Source: CBDDEH01 sp965226865 (lineage in GTDB: Bacteria; Chloroflexota; Dehalococcoidia; Lucifugimonadales; JAGWBF01). From it: a DNA stretch of 64,000 nt. The stretch covers positions 62,001 to 126,000 of the forward strand of contig CBDDEH010000002.1 of the NCBI GenBank assembly GCA_965226865.1. The letters run 5' to 3'. The translations under genes were made by a program, and so were the position numbers. Below, in pieces: positions 36,144-46,226 of the stretch. Below the pieces are notes generated by a model. It was not told the origin of the DNA, made no database searches, and saw only the letters and a list, made by a program, of their open reading frames with translations. Each line of letters begins with the position of its first letter. Positions within the stretch are counted from its first letter, which is position 1.

Positions 36144-36884
36144 GTGACGAAATTAGGAATTGTTTTGCCCACCTACAACGAAGCTGGGAATCTGCCTCCC
36201 CTCGTAGAACGCCTCGAGGGACTGACTCTGCCCGTCGATTTCCACCTGTTCGTGGTGGATGACAATAGCCCAGACGGCACGTCGAAAGTCGCCCAGGAGT
36301 TGGCTGCACGATACGGAAACATATCCGTCATTACAAGGGCTGGAAAACTCGGGCTGGGTTCGGCTCTACGCGACGGTATCAGAGCGGCATTAGATGAAGG
36401 ATGCGAATATATACTCACGATGGACTCCGACCTTTCCCACGATCCGAAGGACGTCCCCAGGTTGATGGAGGCCACATCCAGGAACGGTGTCGATTTCGTC
36501 CAAGCGAGCCGGTACATCCAGGGGGGGCGTGTAGTCGGGTGGGACTGGCGGAGCCGTTTCAAGAGCCGTCTGGCAAACATGCTCTGCCGGTGGCTTCTTG
36601 GCTGTCCCATGGAGTCGACCACCAACTTCAGGGTCTACAATAGGGAAATCGCCGAACTGTTGGTTCGTGAGAGCAAAGGAAACGACTTCGAGTTCCAGCC
36701 CGAATGCATCCTTATCGCCAAGCAACACGGATATCGCATCCTGGAAGTGCCGATCGTCTTTACTGGCCGGGTCGAGGGCAAAAGCAAGTTGGGGACGGCT
36801 CAAAATATTCGGTGGGCTTTATTTTTCGTGTCGGCGTTTTTCCGTTTCAGACTCAACCCCCGACGGGCCTATAGGAGCAACTAG
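36144..36884 (+). CDS. GT2 glycosyltransferase, dolichyl-phosphate mannose synthase-like
   Basis: 246 residues. GT-A fold: LPTYNEAGNLPPLVERL, VVDDNSPDGTSKVA and the metal-binding DSDLSHDPKDVPRL, then ASRYIQGGRV. It lacks the extra membrane domain of longer homologues; FFVSAFFRFRLNPR at the end may touch the membrane. It would transfer a hexose from a nucleotide sugar to a polyprenyl phosphate. GTG start at 36144. Only 2 bp separate its stop from gcvT. Confidence 0.85.
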   Translation: MTKLGIVLPTYNEAGNLPPLVERLEGLTLPVDFHLFVVDDNSPDGTSKVAQELAARYGNISVITRAGKLGLGSALRDGIRAALDEGCEYILTMDSDLSHDPKDVPRLMEATSRNGVDFVQASRYIQGGRVVGWDWRSRFKSRLANMLCRWLLGCPMESTTNFRVYNREIAELLVRESKGNDFEFQPECILIAKQHGYRILEVPIVFTGRVEGKSKLGTAQNIRWALFFVSAFFRFRLNPRRAYRSN

Positions 36885-36886
36885 TA

Positions 36887-37984
36887 TTGGAGGAGACACT
36901 GAAGCGCACTGGTCTATGGGAGACTCACGTTGCACTGAACGCTCGAATGGTCCCCTTCGCCGGATGGGATATGCCTGTTCAGTACAGTGGTATTCTGGCC
37001 GAGGCAAGGGCTGTTCGTTCCAAGGCTGGCATCTTCGATGTTTCACACATGGGACGGCTTTATATTTCAGGTCTTGGCGCAACGGGGCTTATGGATCACC
37101 TGGTCACCACCAAAGTCACAAATCTTCGATACGGCGCCGGACGCTACGCTATGATCTGCAACGAGGACGGAGGCATTATCGACGATACGGTCTTTTACAG
37201 AGTCGGCGGACAAGAGTTTCTACTGATATGCAACGCTGGTAACCACGTACACGTCCTCCCATGGATACTCGACTCGGCGAGCCGCCGGTTCCCACGGGTA
37301 ACGGTAGATGACCGGACTGAAACAGCGGCGATGATCGCCCTTCAGGGGCCTTCGAGTCTGGCGATCCTTGATTTTCTATCTCACGATACTCTTTCGGGAA
37401 TCCGACCATTCACCACAACCGAAGGAAAACTAGACGGCAAACCGGCCTTTATCGCCCGTACCGGCTACACGGGAGAGGATGGGTTCGAACTCATAGTGCC
37501 AGGCATAGACGCTCCTAGCTTATGGGCTGCCCTCATCGAGGAAGGAGCTACGCCCTGCGGTTTGGGAGCACGGGACGTTCTACGGCTGGAGGCCGGCCTG
37601 GCCCTTCATGGTAACGACATCGACACGTCCACCACACCGCTGGAAGCTGGATTGAACCGTTTCGTAGCCCTGGACAAGGACTTCTCTGGGGCAAACGCTC
37701 TGAGACGACAAAACGAGGCGGGCATAAGCCGACGCCTTGTAGGTCTCAACGTGGATGGTAGAAGCATCGCCAGGCATGGTTCAGCTATTTTGGCGAGCGG
37801 TGACACGGTCGGAGAGGTGACAAGTGGCACCCTTTCACCCACCCTTGACAGAAGTATTGCCATGGGCTATGTTTTGGTTGGCTTCGCCTCGCCGGGTCAG
37901 CGCTTACAGGTAGATATACGGGGCAAGCTGTCGGACGCGGAAGTGACGCTTCTTCCCTTTTATTCCAGGAAGGCTACAAAATGA
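36887..37984 (+). CDS. gcvT: Glycine cleavage system T protein (aminomethyltransferase)
   Basis: 365 residues, full length. N-terminal MVPFAGWDMPVQYSGI with VRSKAGIFDVSHMGR, folate-binding region, FIARTGYTGEDGFELIVP, and LGARDVLRLEAGLALHGND near residue 230, all typical of GcvT. It releases ammonia and passes the methylene carbon from the lipoyl arm of GcvH to tetrahydrofolate. TTG start at 36887. The stop overlaps the gcvH ATG by 4 bp. Confidence 0.95.
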   Translation: MEETLKRTGLWETHVALNARMVPFAGWDMPVQYSGILAEARAVRSKAGIFDVSHMGRLYISGLGATGLMDHLVTTKVTNLRYGAGRYAMICNEDGGIIDDTVFYRVGGQEFLLICNAGNHVHVLPWILDSASRRFPRVTVDDRTETAAMIALQGPSSLAILDFLSHDTLSGIRPFTTTEGKLDGKPAFIARTGYTGEDGFELIVPGIDAPSLWAALIEEGATPCGLGARDVLRLEAGLALHGNDIDTSTTPLEAGLNRFVALDKDFSGANALRRQNEAGISRRLVGLNVDGRSIARHGSAILASGDTVGEVTSGTLSPTLDRSIAMGYVLVGFASPGQRLQVDIRGKLSDAEVTLLPFYSRKATK

Positions 37985-38367
37985 ATCCTCCTGATAGGAA
38001 ATATTCTAAAGAGCACGAGTGGATTAAAGCCGAAGGTGACGTGAGCCTTCTCGGGGTCACCCATTTTGCTCAAGACCAGCTAGGAGACGTGGTTTACATC
38101 GACCTTCCCAAGGTAGGCGACAAGATAGAGCAGTTCGCCAAGATGGGCGAGATCGAGTCCGTTAAGACAGTATCCGACCTCTTCTCACCCATCTCTGGGG
38201 AGGTGGTGGAGGTCAACCAGGGCGCCATCGACGGCCCCGAGGTCGTAAACGAAGACCCCTACGAAAAAGGTTGGTTGCTAAAGGTTAAGATAGGAGATTC
38301 GTCCCAACTGGACAATCTTCTGACCGCCGACGGCTACGAGACTTTCCTGAAACAGACTGCCGGTTAA
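37981..38367 (+). CDS. gcvH: Glycine cleavage system H protein
   Basis: 128 residues. Lipoyl-carrier fold; the lipoylation Lys is in GEIESVKTVSDLFSPISGEV, followed by the GWLLKVKI strand. It shuttles the aminomethyl group between GcvP, GcvT and the L protein. ATGA overlap with gcvT. Confidence 0.96.
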   Translation: MNPPDRKYSKEHEWIKAEGDVSLLGVTHFAQDQLGDVVYIDLPKVGDKIEQFAKMGEIESVKTVSDLFSPISGEVVEVNQGAIDGPEVVNEDPYEKGWLLKVKIGDSSQLDNLLTADGYETFLKQTAG

Positions 38368-38467
38368 ACGGCGTTGGCGACAGCAGCAGTCCGGCTGGCT
38401 TATCTTTCGTCAACTAATTCGAGAGATAACCATCTTTTAGGTCAAACAAACCTATCACGACCCATAA

Positions 38468-39336
38468 ATGCCTACAGCCTTCACCATGTCTCCCAAAAGT
38501 GAACTCCTACCTAATGGCCAACCAATACCAGAAGGCCATGAATTTCTCGAGTTGATCTGGAGCCAAGAAGACGATTGCGAGAAGGATACTGACGCACGTT
38601 TCCCAGAGTTTGGCGTCAAAGCTCCCAAATGCCTGAACGAGCTTGGAACTGTTCTATCTCGTCTTAACCGTTTGGCGTCTTGTTGGTGGGGTTGTAGAGG
38701 AGGCGATCATATCGAAGAATATCTGGTCGGGCGGGCACTAACGAACGCTAGGGCTTCTCTCCGACTATTGAAATTCGGCTTTTACGATGAGTCTCTTACG
38801 CTTACACGCAACATTGGAGAAGTAGCAAACCTGTTCTATCTTTTTGCCACAAAACCTGATTCATGTGAACAGTGGCGATCCTTAGATTCCCGTTCGCGAC
38901 AGCGGGAATTTGGGCCGGTCGCTGTCAGGAAGAAGTTGGAGGCAGCGGGCAAACCAATCCCTATCGACCAGACACTCTCTAAAGGGTTAAGCGAGATTGG
39001 TGTCCACCCGACTCCCGACATCAAACCCGAAGCTCATAATCCCTTAGGCATCCCTATGGTTGCTCATTTGCAAGAAGCAGGAGCATTACTAGCTTTAAAC
39101 GAGTATCACGGGCTTTAGCTTTTGTAACTATGAGTTCTGCGTTGTTAATGGGCCATCTCCACAAAAAACGGGAAGTCTTACTTGAGTCGGCAAGGAAGCT
39201 AGCTGGCTCTATAGGCAAGGCTACTGTCGAAGAAATGCCGGAATATTGGGAAGAAGTTCGATCTTCTCCAGAATATAAAGAGATTGAAGCTAAACTTTTT
39301 GACATACATCAGCGACGCGGAAGGGCAACGGGATGA
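38468..39336 (+). CDS. Unknown helical protein inserted in the gcv operon, frameshifted
   Basis: The first frame (38468-39118) encodes 216 residues ending EAGALLALNEYHGL. The second (to 39336) reads VSRALAFVTMSSALLMGHLH and ends IHQRRGRATG. Shifting frame at 39100-39105 (AACGAGTATC; one G missing) gives ALLALNE-VSRALAFVTMSS, a smooth continuous helix, so this is one gene of about 290 codons with a single-base deletion. CWWGCRGGDHIEEYLVGRAL and LTLTRNIGEVANLFYLFA are recognisable helices of an all-alpha protein. No known domain. The last 4 bp overlap the gcvPA start. Its AT-richer, less biased codons than the flanking gcv genes suggest later insertion. Confidence 0.6.
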
Positions 39337-40670
39337 TTAAAGGCCTAAAGCAGGCGTCGGGCTACCAGTCCCACTACATACCAAACACGGAGGAAGAGCG
39401 CTCTGAGATGCTCGACGCCATCGGCGTTGAATCGATAGATGAGCTATTCGCCGACATTCCAGAAGAGCTTCGTAACCCCACCCTCGATATTCCGGAGCCC
39501 ATGTCAGAGCTGGAGCTACGCCGGGAGGTCGAGAACCTTGCAGCCCAAAATCGTAATCTCAGGCAACTCACCTCTTTCCTGGGTGCTGGTGCTTACAACC
39601 ACTTCAGTCCCAGCATCGTTCGCGCGATCATCACTAGGGGAGAGTTTCTTACGGCGTACACTCCATACCAGCCGGAAGTGAGCCAAGGCACCCTTCAAGC
39701 GACGTACGATTTTCAGACCTTGATCTGCAACCTGTTTGCCATGGAGGTTGCAGATGCAGGAATGTATGACGGGCCTACCAGCTTTGCGGAGGCGGCTCTG
39801 ATGGCGTGCAGGGTCACCGAACGGGGACGTGTCGCCGTCCTCGACACGACATCCCCCACATACCGCCAGGTACTTGATACGTACACCCAAGCCCAGGGCA
39901 TCGAAACGGTTGCGGTAGACCCCCAAATATCCAGGATGCCTGATGATACGGCATGCCTCATCGTCCAACGGCCCAACTTCCTCGGCTATGTAGAAGACCT
40001 TGCCCATCTGGAACAGGTTGTACACGGCAACGGAGCATTGCTGGTCGTCTCTGCTAACCCAGTCGCCGCTGCGCTATTTCGGCCACCAGGGGACTTTAAC
40101 GCCGATATAGTGACAGGCGAAGGCCAGGCTTTGGGAATACCTCCAAGTTTCGGAGGGCCATATGTAGGGCTATTCTCTTCACGACAGAGATACGTCCGCC
40201 AGATGCCCGGGAGAATAGTCGGCAAGACGGCGGATAGTGAAGGCAGAACGGGATACGTGCTCACCCTGAGCACGAGGGAACAACATATACGTAGGGAACG
40301 GGCCACCAGCAACATCTGTACGAATCAGGCCTTGATGACCCTCGCTACGACCGTGTACATGGCTGCTCTAGGGAAGCAGGGGCTACGACAGGTTGCCGAA
40401 CTCTCTTACCACAAGGCCCACTATGCCGCCTCCCTCATCGCACAGATACCGAGATTCTCATTTCCGTATCAGGGCACGTTCTTTAACGAGTTTACCGTAA
40501 GGTGTCCTGTCGATCCGGCCGAAATAAATAAAAAGCTCCTGGAGAGAGGAATTATCGGTGGGTTCGATGCCAGTGATCTCATCGCCAACGCCATGATTCT
40601 GTGTGCCACCGAGATGAACACGCGAGAAGAGATAGAGGCCCTCGCCGCTACGCTTTCGGAGTTTTCCTAA
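39333..40670 (+). CDS. gcvPA: Glycine dehydrogenase (decarboxylating) subunit 1
   Basis: 445 residues. Family segments: the N-terminal YIPNTEEERSEMLDAIGV, FLGAGAYNHFSPSIV, TAYTPYQPEVSQGTLQATYD and MYDGPTSFAEAALMA. This is the non-PLP-lysine half of the split P protein that decarboxylates glycine and loads GcvH. ATG overlaps the preceding gene. gcvPB follows 16 bp later. Confidence 0.96.
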   Translation: MIKGLKQASGYQSHYIPNTEEERSEMLDAIGVESIDELFADIPEELRNPTLDIPEPMSELELRREVENLAAQNRNLRQLTSFLGAGAYNHFSPSIVRAIITRGEFLTAYTPYQPEVSQGTLQATYDFQTLICNLFAMEVADAGMYDGPTSFAEAALMACRVTERGRVAVLDTTSPTYRQVLDTYTQAQGIETVAVDPQISRMPDDTACLIVQRPNFLGYVEDLAHLEQVVHGNGALLVVSANPVAAALFRPPGDFNADIVTGEGQALGIPPSFGGPYVGLFSSRQRYVRQMPGRIVGKTADSEGRTGYVLTLSTREQHIRRERATSNICTNQALMTLATTVYMAALGKQGLRQVAELSYHKAHYAASLIAQIPRFSFPYQGTFFNEFTVRCPVDPAEINKKLLERGIIGGFDASDLIANAMILCATEMNTREEIEALAATLSEFS

Positions 40671-40686
40671 CAGGGAGCAATGATCT

Positions 40687-42144
40687 ATGCCAAGGAGAAA
40701 TAACCTGGACGGCCGTACTTTGATGGAAAGGAGCGTATCCGGAAGGATAGGCTCCGTGCTGCCGGACCTGGATGTTCCTGAGCAACCTCTGCCCTCGGAC
40801 GAGGAGCTCCGGGAAACTCTGGAGTTTCCCGAGATGAGCGAGCCTGAGGTTGTACGCTATTTCACTCTGCTCAGCCAGCTCAACTTCTCCATCGACACCA
40901 ACTTCTACCCCCTTGGAAGCTGCACCATGAAATACAACCCGAAGGTGCACGATGAGATGGCCTTCCTGCCTGGCTTTGCTGCGACTCACCCGCTCCAACC
41001 CGCCGAAACAGTTCAAGGGGCTCTCAAGCTTCTTTACGAACTCCAGCAGTACCTCACCGAAATCACCGGCATGCAGGCCACCACCTTGGCCCCATTAGCG
41101 GGTGCCCAAGGGGAATTTGCGGGAATGCTGATGATCCGCGCCTACCACCGGGAACGTGGAGACGTGCATCGTACGAAGGTTGCTATACCCGACAGCGCAC
41201 ACGGTACAAATCCAGCCTCCGCGGCAATGGCTGGATTCGAGGTGACTACTGTGCCGTCGGACGCCATGGGCAATGTGGATATCGAGGCGTTTAAGGCGGT
41301 AGCCAACGTGGAGCTGGCCGGAGTAATGATTACCCAACCAAACACCCTGGGGCTGTTTGATACCAATATCGTTGAGATATGCGATATAGTCCACAGGGCG
41401 GGAGGACTTGTATACGGTGACGGCGCTAACATGAACGCCCTATTGGGGAAGGCAAAGCTAGGTGAGTTGGGCTTTGACGTCGCTCACCTTAATCTTCACA
41501 AGACGTTCACGACTCCCCATGGTGGAGGAGGTCCCGGAGGGGGTCCGGTCTGCGCAAACCAGAAGCTATCCAGTTATCTCGCGTCACCTGTTGTCAAAAG
41601 GCAGGAAGTAAACGGTGACGAGTATTTCTCCCTGGTAACGCCCGAAAAGAGCATTGGTAGACTATCAGGGTTCCACGGTAACTTCGGAGTATTGGTCCGG
41701 GCATATTATTACATCCGGAGTATGGGTAGGGCTGGACTCTCTGAAATCAGCGAAAACGCGGTCCTGAACGCCAACTATCTGTGCGAGCAACTGAAAGGGA
41801 CCTATAACTTGCCGTATAACCGGCGCTGCATGCACGAGGTGATCTTTTCTGCGAAGAACCAGAAGGCACGGGGAGTCAGCGGCCTTGAGATCGCAAAACG
41901 TCTTCTGGACTACGGTATCCACGCCCCGACGATGTACTTCCCTCTTATTGTAGACGAGGCTCTCATGATAGAGCCGACGGAGACCGAGAGCAAAGAAACG
42001 CTGGATGCATTCGTGGAGGCGATGAAGGCGATCGACCGGGAGGCGTCCGAGGACCCATCACTGGTGAGAACGGCGCCTCACACTACCCCTGTCGCCAAAC
42101 TCGACGTGACCAGGGCAGCCAGGCAACTCAACGTCCGGGGATAG
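40687..42144 (+). CDS. gcvPB: Glycine dehydrogenase (decarboxylating) subunit 2
   Basis: 485 residues. The PLP-binding Lys is in HLNLHKTFTTPHGGGGPGGG; NFYPLGSCTMKYNPK and PDSAHGTNPASAAMAGF are also diagnostic. With gcvPA it forms the P protein. The gcvT-H-PA-PB order gives a complete glycine cleavage pathway apart from the shared L protein (lpd), which is not in the window. Confidence 0.96.
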   Translation: MPRRNNLDGRTLMERSVSGRIGSVLPDLDVPEQPLPSDEELRETLEFPEMSEPEVVRYFTLLSQLNFSIDTNFYPLGSCTMKYNPKVHDEMAFLPGFAATHPLQPAETVQGALKLLYELQQYLTEITGMQATTLAPLAGAQGEFAGMLMIRAYHRERGDVHRTKVAIPDSAHGTNPASAAMAGFEVTTVPSDAMGNVDIEAFKAVANVELAGVMITQPNTLGLFDTNIVEICDIVHRAGGLVYGDGANMNALLGKAKLGELGFDVAHLNLHKTFTTPHGGGGPGGGPVCANQKLSSYLASPVVKRQEVNGDEYFSLVTPEKSIGRLSGFHGNFGVLVRAYYYIRSMGRAGLSEISENAVLNANYLCEQLKGTYNLPYNRRCMHEVIFSAKNQKARGVSGLEIAKRLLDYGIHAPTMYFPLIVDEALMIEPTETESKETLDAFVEAMKAIDREASEDPSLVRTAPHTTPVAKLDVTRAARQLNVRG

Positions 42145-42194
42145 GTCAAACTACTTGGGGCGAGCCCCAGTGTCCAGAGGAAGGCACACGGTGG

Positions 42195-43130
42195 CTATCT
42201 GATACTCTCCAGGGCCCGTTTCTTCTCATCGTCACGGGCTTTGCATGCGGCGGACATCTCCAGCACGATCTCGGCCCACTTATCAACTGGGACATCTATC
42301 ATCCTACCTTTGAAAGGAATGGCAGCCGTGTCCCGTAATACGGCCTCGGCGAAGACCTCTCGCACCTGGGTATAGTAGTCCACCAACTCTGGAGCCGGAG
42401 TGAAGGCGGCGTTGACCGGCTCAACCCAGGCTGGGTCGGGACATATGACTCCCTTGAAGCCCAAGTTCTTGGCGACCAGAGCCAAACGATGTAATTCGTC
42501 GCGCGACGTGATGGCTGGAAGCGAGCCCAGAGGATATGCCATCCCAACGGGCCTCACACCTGCTGCGGTGCCTTCGATTACGATGCGGCCCCTAGCATAT
42601 ACGAAGGGGTCGTACTCTTCTGTAGGCACGATGGAGATGTCTCGACAAAGTCCGGTCTCACCTAAGGCGACCTCAGTCACTCTGGGGCTTGCGGCTATGA
42701 TCTCCCGTACGTTCCAAACGCCCAGGGCCGACTCCAGTAGCACTATAAGCTCCAGCGAGTCCCCCTCTATACCTCGGTTGCCTTCTATCCGCCCGATCAT
42801 ATCGGACACCCTGGCTACTTCTTCCGCGTGCTCGACCTTGGGTAGAACGACACCGGTTAGGCCGGGCCACACAGAGGCTTCCAGGTCTGTCTCAAGGTTG
42901 TCGCTGTTGATCCTGACAAATACCTCCGCTGAGCCCCGACTCGCCAGCGATATTGTTTCCCTGGTAAGGGTCCTGGCCTCTTGCTTGTGTTCAGGCCGGA
43001 CGCCGTCCTCAAGGTCTAGCGTAACGGCGTCAGGGACGTGGGCCCAAGCCCCGTCTCCGTTTTCGGAAGTCCAGTTGCCGGCATCGGTAATGGGCACCAT
43101 CAAATTGGATCGGCGTATCAAGTAACTCAT
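42195..43130 (-). CDS. CitE-like lyase/aldolase (HpcH/HpaI superfamily), paralogue 1
   Basis: 311 residues. TIM-barrel CitE pattern: LMVPITDAGNWTSEN, VTLDLEDGVRPEHK, VFVRINS, VVLPKVEHAEEV, LIVLLESALGVWNV and a C-terminal WVEPVNAAFTP. CitE enzymes cleave or form malyl-, citramalyl- or citryl-CoA thioesters with Mg. The Glu of the LES motif is present, but the usual G-x-x-D-L segment reads GETGLCRDI, so the second metal ligand may be missing. 14 bp downstream of paralogue 2 in one operon. Confidence 0.8.
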   Translation of the reverse strand: MSYLIRRSNLMVPITDAGNWTSENGDGAWAHVPDAVTLDLEDGVRPEHKQEARTLTRETISLASRGSAEVFVRINSDNLETDLEASVWPGLTGVVLPKVEHAEEVARVSDMIGRIEGNRGIEGDSLELIVLLESALGVWNVREIIAASPRVTEVALGETGLCRDISIVPTEEYDPFVYARGRIVIEGTAAGVRPVGMAYPLGSLPAITSRDELHRLALVAKNLGFKGVICPDPAWVEPVNAAFTPAPELVDYYTQVREVFAEAVLRDTAAIPFKGRMIDVPVDKWAEIVLEMSAACKARDDEKKRALESIR

Positions 43131-43144
43131 CTTCTGCTTTGTGG

Positions 43145-44086
43145 CTAGGATGTTTGTGCGAACGCTTTGGCTTTTTCTTCGTCTCTTGTGCCGCAGACCT
43201 TAGCATACGCAATGAGCTGTTTCGCACCTTCGGCCGCTGACCGATCGATTATCCTGCCATCCCGGTGCGCTATCGCCGCCCTTGAATTATCTCGCTGAGA
43301 GAATGTGTCCACTAGCCGCTGCCCCTGGGTGACCTCATCGGGCGACGGGGTGAATCCACGGTTGAGCGGTTCCACCTGGTCGGAGCGAATACATAGAGAC
43401 CCTTTGAAACCTATTTGCCTTCCTCGTAAAGCAGCTTCGTAGGTATCATCTGGACCGGCCAGCAGGCCCCGCGCCGGAGCCCGCCACCACGCCCCAAGAG
43501 GTACAAGACCAGTTGCGTTGGCTATGATAATTGCTCTCTGCATGAGGTAAGTCATGAGGTGAAAATCTCCCGATGGCTCAGGGCGTAGATCCATCACCAG
43601 ATCTGCTCGGCCAAGAGTCATCCCCCAAATACGGGGGCTGGAGCGAACAATCTCTATCGCTCCGAGGTTCCCTTTAGCGGTTTCTATTGAAGCCACGATC
43701 TGGACTGTCTGTGGTGGCAGACCCCTTTCCTTCTCCAACGTCGAGAGCAGGTCGTCGGCTTCAGACACTTCCTGGGCGGATTCCAGCCTGGGTACGATGA
43801 TTCCCACGAGTCCAGGCCATACGCAGGCGTTCAGGTCGGCTTGGAAATCCCGTTTATCCACCTGAACAAATACCTCGGCGCCCCCTCGGGATACGGTTTC
43901 GATAGCCTCCCGAGAACGCTCACGGGCCAGGGGCTTGTGCTGCTCGGCCACCAACTCCATCAAATCGAGGGCTATGACGTCGGCTCCGGTGGACCAGGCT
44001 TCCCCAACCAGCTTGTCTTCCGACAAGGGAACAAGAAGCCAGGAGCGCCGCACTACACCGAGCGAGTCTGAGTTCCGACTGGTCAT
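43145..44086 (-). CDS. CitE-like lyase/aldolase (HpcH/HpaI superfamily), paralogue 2
   Basis: 313 residues, same fold as its neighbour: WLLVPLSEDKLVGEAWSTG, IVPRLESAQEVSEAD, IVASIETAKGNLGA, MTLGRADLVMDL, and QVEPLNRGFTP. Here both metal residues (Glu of ETA, Asp of RADL) are present, but the usual DLEDSV reads DLMELV. The pair may form a heteromer with divided roles. First gene of the two-gene operon. The gap 44087-44357 contains an AT-rich stretch but no convincing promoter boxes. Confidence 0.8.
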   Translation of the reverse strand: MTSRNSDSLGVVRRSWLLVPLSEDKLVGEAWSTGADVIALDLMELVAEQHKPLARERSREAIETVSRGGAEVFVQVDKRDFQADLNACVWPGLVGIIVPRLESAQEVSEADDLLSTLEKERGLPPQTVQIVASIETAKGNLGAIEIVRSSPRIWGMTLGRADLVMDLRPEPSGDFHLMTYLMQRAIIIANATGLVPLGAWWRAPARGLLAGPDDTYEAALRGRQIGFKGSLCIRSDQVEPLNRGFTPSPDEVTQGQRLVDTFSQRDNSRAAIAHRDGRIIDRSAAEGAKQLIAYAKVCGTRDEEKAKAFAQTS

Positions 44087-44357
44087 ACGCGCAGCAACCC
44101 TCCAGGCAATTTATCGAACATGGCGCCATTGTATGCATAGCTTGCTACCTGGTCAATTCTGGCTTCTTAGAACCTTGCCCGAGAGCCCTTAGAAGAGTGA
44201 AAGCCTGATAGCAAGACCAGTTCTCATGCCGTCGGCGTATGTTTAAATAGACACCTATAGTAAAATACTAAAATCGTTACCGCGTTCGGCTTGCACCGAA
44301 CCCGATATAACAATTCTGATACCCCACCCTGGCGTCTACCGCCATGACTCAGGAACG

Positions 44358-46132
44358 ATGCAGGGTCGAAAAGGCCAGCAAGACACACACATGACGCAGA
44401 CCGAAGCCCTTAGCAATCCCTACGTAGCAGGAAACCCTATTTCTCGCCCCGAGATGTTCTTCGGGCGCAGCGATGTCTTCGAGTTCGTGCGCAATGCGCT
44501 GGTTGGAAAGCATCAAGACAACGTACTGGTGCTGTATGGCAAGAGGCGAACCGGCAAGACCTCGGTGTTGTACCAAATGCACCGTAATATAGAGAACCGG
44601 TACCTACCCATCCTGATAGACCTCCAGGCCTTGACCATGGACAGCATCAGCGGATTCTTCTGGGAGGTCGCCTCGACCATCCGCCGGGCTCTCAATAGGG
44701 AATATCAGATTGAAGTGCCAAGGCCCCGGAGAGAAGACTTTGAAAGCGATCCCTTGCAAGGATTCCAGGAGACTTTCCTGTCCGTCGTTGCCGAAGCCAT
44801 AGGCAACAGGCGGCTGCTGTTGATGTTCGATGAGGCCGCTCGCCTGGATGAGCAGGTGCAGGCTGGGAAGCTCTCACCAGACGTGTTCGGCCACATACGG
44901 AGTCTCATGCAACAGGTGACTAACCTAAACTTCCTGTTTTGCGTGGGTGAGCGCCTGGAGAGAATGCAGACCCAGTATGCCCTGCTTTTCAACATAGCAC
45001 TCTATAAGGAAATCAGCTTCCTGGATCGCAAAGCAGCAGAAGACTTGATCGCGCGACCCGTGGAAGGCATCTATTCCTACGACTACGCTGCAATCGACCG
45101 AATCATAGATATCACCTCAGGCCACGCCTACTTCCTGCAGCTCCTTTGCCACAGCCTGTTCGCCCGATGGCAAACAGAGCACAACAGCGAAGTGACCGTC
45201 GATGATGTCGATAGCGTGACAGCCGAAGTGGTCGAACGGGGAGCCGCCAACTTGAAGTTCGACTGGGATGAAGCCAAGCCCGTGGAGAAGCTACTGATGG
45301 CGTCCATGGCGGACGCTCTTGCTGGCGAGGCGAAAACTATCAAGCTGAACGAAGTGGACGAGAAGCTTAAGAAATACGATATTCTCGTTCCTCAAGGTGA
45401 GCTCGTTAGTTCCCATAGAAATCTCATTGGGAATGAGCTGGTGATTGGAGCCGAGGACCTCCGGTTCACCATAGATTTCATGCGTCTGTGGGTGGGCCAG
45501 CATCAAAGGGTGGAATGGGTCAAGGAGGAGCTGGCACCCCAAGTAGATGAGCTAAGGGTGATGGCGGAAGCCCAGGCGGAGGCCATAGCGAAGCGAACCA
45601 TTAGCAAGAGATTTCCGTGGCAGGCTATCGTCGGAGGGTTGACTTTAATTTGGCTTGTTCTTTTGCTTGCTCCCGGGTCTCCCATCGGTCTCTTCGACTC
45701 TTCATCCAGTGCCTCCGACGTACCCAGCATCGCGCAGAATATCACCCTGGAGGACAAGTGCGGTTTCCAGAGTCAGGCGGAAGGCCTTGCGACACTCGCC
45801 ACTTGTATCGACTCGGTCCAGAGGTTCTCCGACGACTCCATACGCCTGTTCGTTCATTGGGCGGCAGACATCAATAGCGATCGGTTTAACGCCGTCGAGA
45901 GAGGCAAGTCACAAGTCGGCGATTCCGTTCCGTATCTCGAAGACAGTGAAGGGAACCTTTACAATTTCATCGACATAGGCGAGGCGGCAGCCCTGACGGT
46001 ATCGATACGAGACGGCACGATAAGCGACTCCGGCTGGCCCCTGCCAAGGGCGGCAGCAATACGTTCACCTATGTCGATGTAGACTCGGTGAGCGGCGAGG
46101 AACTGAGAATAGAAAGGATTCCTATTCCGTAG
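44358..46132 (+). CDS. STAND/AAA-type signalling ATPase with membrane helix and exported C-terminal domain, 3' frameshift
   Basis: About 590 codons. Shared N-terminus NPYVAGNPISRPEMFFGRSD, Walker A LYGKRRTGKTS, Walker B LLLMFDEAARL, arginine-finger-like FCVGERLER region, then a winged-helix-like segment (residues 310-370). A membrane helix (WQAIVGGLTLIWLVLLLAPG, about 426-445) and an external C-terminal domain follow. At the C4 run 46038-46041 one base is missing: the observed frame ends RSPMSM, while the next reads AKGGSNTFTYVDVDSVSGEE and ends ERIPIP at 46132. ATG 44358 or 44391 may be the start. Probably a sensor that couples an outside signal to ATPase state. Related to the gene at 50.6 kb. 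Confidence 0.65.
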
Positions 46133-46226
46133 CCGGGCTCCTCTTATCGGCTAATTCTTCCCCTCCAGGAAGGTCAGCGTGAGCGTTATCGCTCTGATAC
46201 AAACGTGACGGAACGAGGGTTAATGT

